DNA of 64,000 nucleotides from Clostridium sp. BSD9I1 (GTDB taxonomy: Bacteria > Bacillota > Clostridia > Clostridiales > Clostridiaceae), in NCBI RefSeq assembly GCF_900185645.1, contig NZ_FYAM01000023.1:806001-870000 (forward strand), written 5' to 3'. Positions 62,318 to 64,000 of this stretch are shown here, in pieces (the stretch's first letter is position 1; the number at the start of each line of letters is the position of its first letter). The position numbers were made by a program, and so were the translations under genes. The notes below the pieces were generated by a model. The model searched no databases. It was given only the letters and a program-made list of their open reading frames with translations, and was not told where the DNA came from.

Positions 62318-62502
62318 TAGTTTTTGAACAACTTTTAAATTAGTTCATTGGATACATAGGCAATACTTCTCAGACATAATATTATTCTGCAATAATGTGT
62401 AAATTCCTCTCCAAATAATGAAAATGAATAATTTTTTTTGTCGTTTCAAATGTATGAATAGTAACTAACTTAAGATTATTTCGACAATTGCATAATACCC
62501 AT

Positions 62503-63345
62503 TTATATCTCAATATGCTTTTCATCATACAGCACAGCTGATCCGCCTATATAAGAAATGCCTTCTTCTATTTTTACATCTACTATACCTGGCTTGTCTA
62601 ATATATATCCCTGTTCTACACTAAAAACTTCTATTTCTTCATCATAAAACTTACTTAAATAAATTCCTAGTGCCCCGGCTGCCACCCCTGTAATTGGATC
62701 TTCAGGTATACCAAACAATGGATTAAACTGCCTTGCATGTATAAGATTATTTTTATCTAATACATCAAAGGTAAAAGGATAAAATCCTTTAGAATTTGTT
62801 ATACGTGATATTTCCTTTAACTTTTCAAAGTCTGGTTTTATATCGAAAAGCATATCTCGATTTTTAAGAGGTATAATTATTTTAGGTGTTCCTACAGATA
62901 TTACTTTAATAGGAAGGTTTTCCTCCTTATTTTCATAAGGTATATTAAACGCTTCAAATATTATGCTTTCTTCTATACAAATATCATTTATAAAAGGCTT
63001 TGATTGCTCCATATAAATTTTAGAGTTATTAATAAATACTTTTAATTTACCAGCCTTAGTATGCATATATACCTCTGATTCTTCGACTTCATTTAATACT
63101 TGCATACAGTGAAAAGCTGCTATAGTTCCATGACCACATAAGTTGGTTTCAACTTCTGGAGTAAAATACTTAAGCTCAAAGTTCTTGCAATCTATCTTGC
63201 TTATAAAGGTAGTTTCTGAGAATCCAACCTCTTTAGCTATACTTTGCATTTCTTCATCCTTAAGCCCATTATTTATAACTACACCTGCAGGATTTCCTCC
63301 ATTTTCAGATGATGTAAAAGACTTTACAAGAAAAACTTTTATCAT
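62503..63345 (-). CDS. PhzF family isomerase/epimerase-like protein
   Basis: 280 residues in the double hot-dog PhzF/diaminopimelate-epimerase-like fold. GGNPAGVV (about 15-22), FSETTFIS (44-51) and ETNLCGHGTIAAFHCM (about 68-83) are the conserved segments, and GIPEDPITGVAAGALGIYL (about 212-230) supplies the second half of the active site. The physiological substrate of most PhzF-like proteins outside phenazine producers is unknown. Alone on its strand; divergent from the ThrE-like gene. Confidence 0.88.
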   Translation of the reverse strand: MIKVFLVKSFTSSENGGNPAGVVINNGLKDEEMQSIAKEVGFSETTFISKIDCKNFELKYFTPEVETNLCGHGTIAAFHCMQVLNEVEESEVYMHTKAGKLKVFINNSKIYMEQSKPFINDICIEESIIFEAFNIPYENKEENLPIKVISVGTPKIIIPLKNRDMLFDIKPDFEKLKEISRITNSKGFYPFTFDVLDKNNLIHARQFNPLFGIPEDPITGVAAGALGIYLSKFYDEEIEVFSVEQGYILDKPGIVDVKIEEGISYIGGSAVLYDEKHIEI

Positions 63346-63452
63346 TTACCTCTACTCCCTTTTTTATGATTTTACATACTATTTTATTAATTCATAATTT
63401 TATTAATTAGTCAATATTTTTTGTAGTTTTTTATATTCTTTTTAAAGAATTA

Positions 63453-63461
63453 TGCTATAAT
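63453..63461 (+). promoter_or_regulatory. Extended -10 promoter element of thrE-like gene
   Basis: TGCTATAAT, a consensus extended -10; no convincing -35 box. Confidence 0.4.
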
Positions 63462-63494
63462 TGGATTGAATTTTATTATTAGGATGGCGATAAA

Positions 63495-64000
63495 ATGGAT
63501 ATAAATAAATTAGTACATTTAACTTCCTTTGCTGGTGAAATAATGCTGGAAAACGGAGCCGAAACTTACAGGGTAGAAGAAACTATGGAACGTATGTGCA
63601 ATGCCTATGGTGTACAAGACGTTAATAGTTTTGTAACTCCTACAGGAATAATGATATCTATAACAGATATAGATGGAAAAATCTATTCTAAAGTGAGTAG
63701 AGTCAGGCATCGTAAAGTGGATTTAGATAAAATATCCAAAATAAATGATTTATCTAGACAAATATGCAGTAAAAATCTTCCCTTAAATATAGTAGACGAT
63801 AATTTAACAACTATAAATAACGGACAAGACTACGAACGAAACTTAGTTATATTTTCTTCCTCTATATCTGCTGGATTTTTTACTTTATTATATGGAGGAG
63901 ATTTTAACGATTTTTGTATTTCTATGATTATTGGATTTACCATACAAGTACTTTCTAGAACTCTAAGCAAAATTGGAACTAACTCCTTCTTTATAAATGC
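63495..64000 (+). CDS. ThrE-like threonine/serine exporter, cytoplasmic/N-terminal part (partial)
   Basis: 168 codons visible; the frame runs off the right edge. The segment EIMLENGAETYRVEETMERM and FVTPTGIMISITDIDGK match the ThrE_1 (DUF1212) family of amino-acid exporters, which are split into a longer and a shorter subunit in Firmicutes. The membrane part begins at about residue 116. ATG 63495 follows AGGATGG. Confidence 0.85.
   Translation, partial: MDINKLVHLTSFAGEIMLENGAETYRVEETMERMCNAYGVQDVNSFVTPTGIMISITDIDGKIYSKVSRVRHRKVDLDKISKINDLSRQICSKNLPLNIVDDNLTTINNGQDYERNLVIFSSSISAGFFTLLYGGDFNDFCISMIIGFTIQVLSRTLSKIGTNSFFIN

Overview
The window looks like chromosomal DNA of a low-GC, endospore-forming anaerobic Firmicute, most probably Clostridium sensu stricto; the species cannot be fixed from sequence alone. 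Evidence: AT-rich genes with AGGAGG-type ribosome binding sites and frequent TTG/GTG starts, a complete Rnf complex, the sporulation operon prkA-yhbH-spoVR, a GerMN lipoprotein, CWB2 surface proteins and a T-box riboswitch. No rRNA, tRNA, prophage, CRISPR array or intact insertion sequence was seen. The first gene (GNAT acetyltransferase) and the last (ThrE-like exporter) run off the window.

Layout. 0-4 kb: partial acetyltransferase, two small proteins, an azoreductase and the KtrAB potassium uptake pair. 4.4-13.2 kb: a histidine kinase with a REC-TPR regulator, two tandem TerC genes, then an OmpR-type regulator, a YjiH-like membrane protein and a Cache-type kinase that probably form one signalling unit. 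13.3-28.3 kb: a flavin reductase, topoisomerase III, HelD, a radical SAM protein, a DUF434 protein, a CWB2 protein, a flavodoxin-like reductase, a third TerC gene whose start codon is ATA, an MqsRA-type toxin-antitoxin pair, an amidase lipoprotein and an alpha/beta hydrolase. 28.4-34.3 kb: an oligopeptide ABC transporter operon behind a T-box leader whose best-fitting specifier codon is UGC (Cys). 34.6-40 kb: a DUF2922 protein, a 1047-residue CWB2 protein and an orphan PAS kinase. 40.2-43.3 kb: an accessory patch of six small membrane-protein genes mixed with partial duplications and decayed coding remnants. 43.4-57.2 kb: a NatAB-type exporter, prkA-yhbH-spoVR, threonine aldolase, GerMN lipoprotein, HAD and Nudix hydrolases, a TPR protein, then apbE, a NusG-II protein and a Gx transporter. 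57.3-62.3 kb: the Rnf operon rnfCDGEAB, converging on apbE, whose product would flavinylate RnfD and RnfG. 62.5-64 kb: PhzF-like protein and ThrE-like exporter.

The most distinctive signal is an interspersed palindromic repeat with a 26-nt core, present eleven times between 7.9 and 38.3 kb: seven solo copies, all in one orientation, and two head-to-head pairs that form very long hairpins. The copies crowd against stop codons, and one supplies the last codons of a response regulator gene. It resembles REP/REPIN-type elements, but no matching transposase is visible here. Other points of interest are the decaying small-membrane-protein array, the Cys-type T-box with an operator-like dyad in its promoter, and the ATA-start terC copy.
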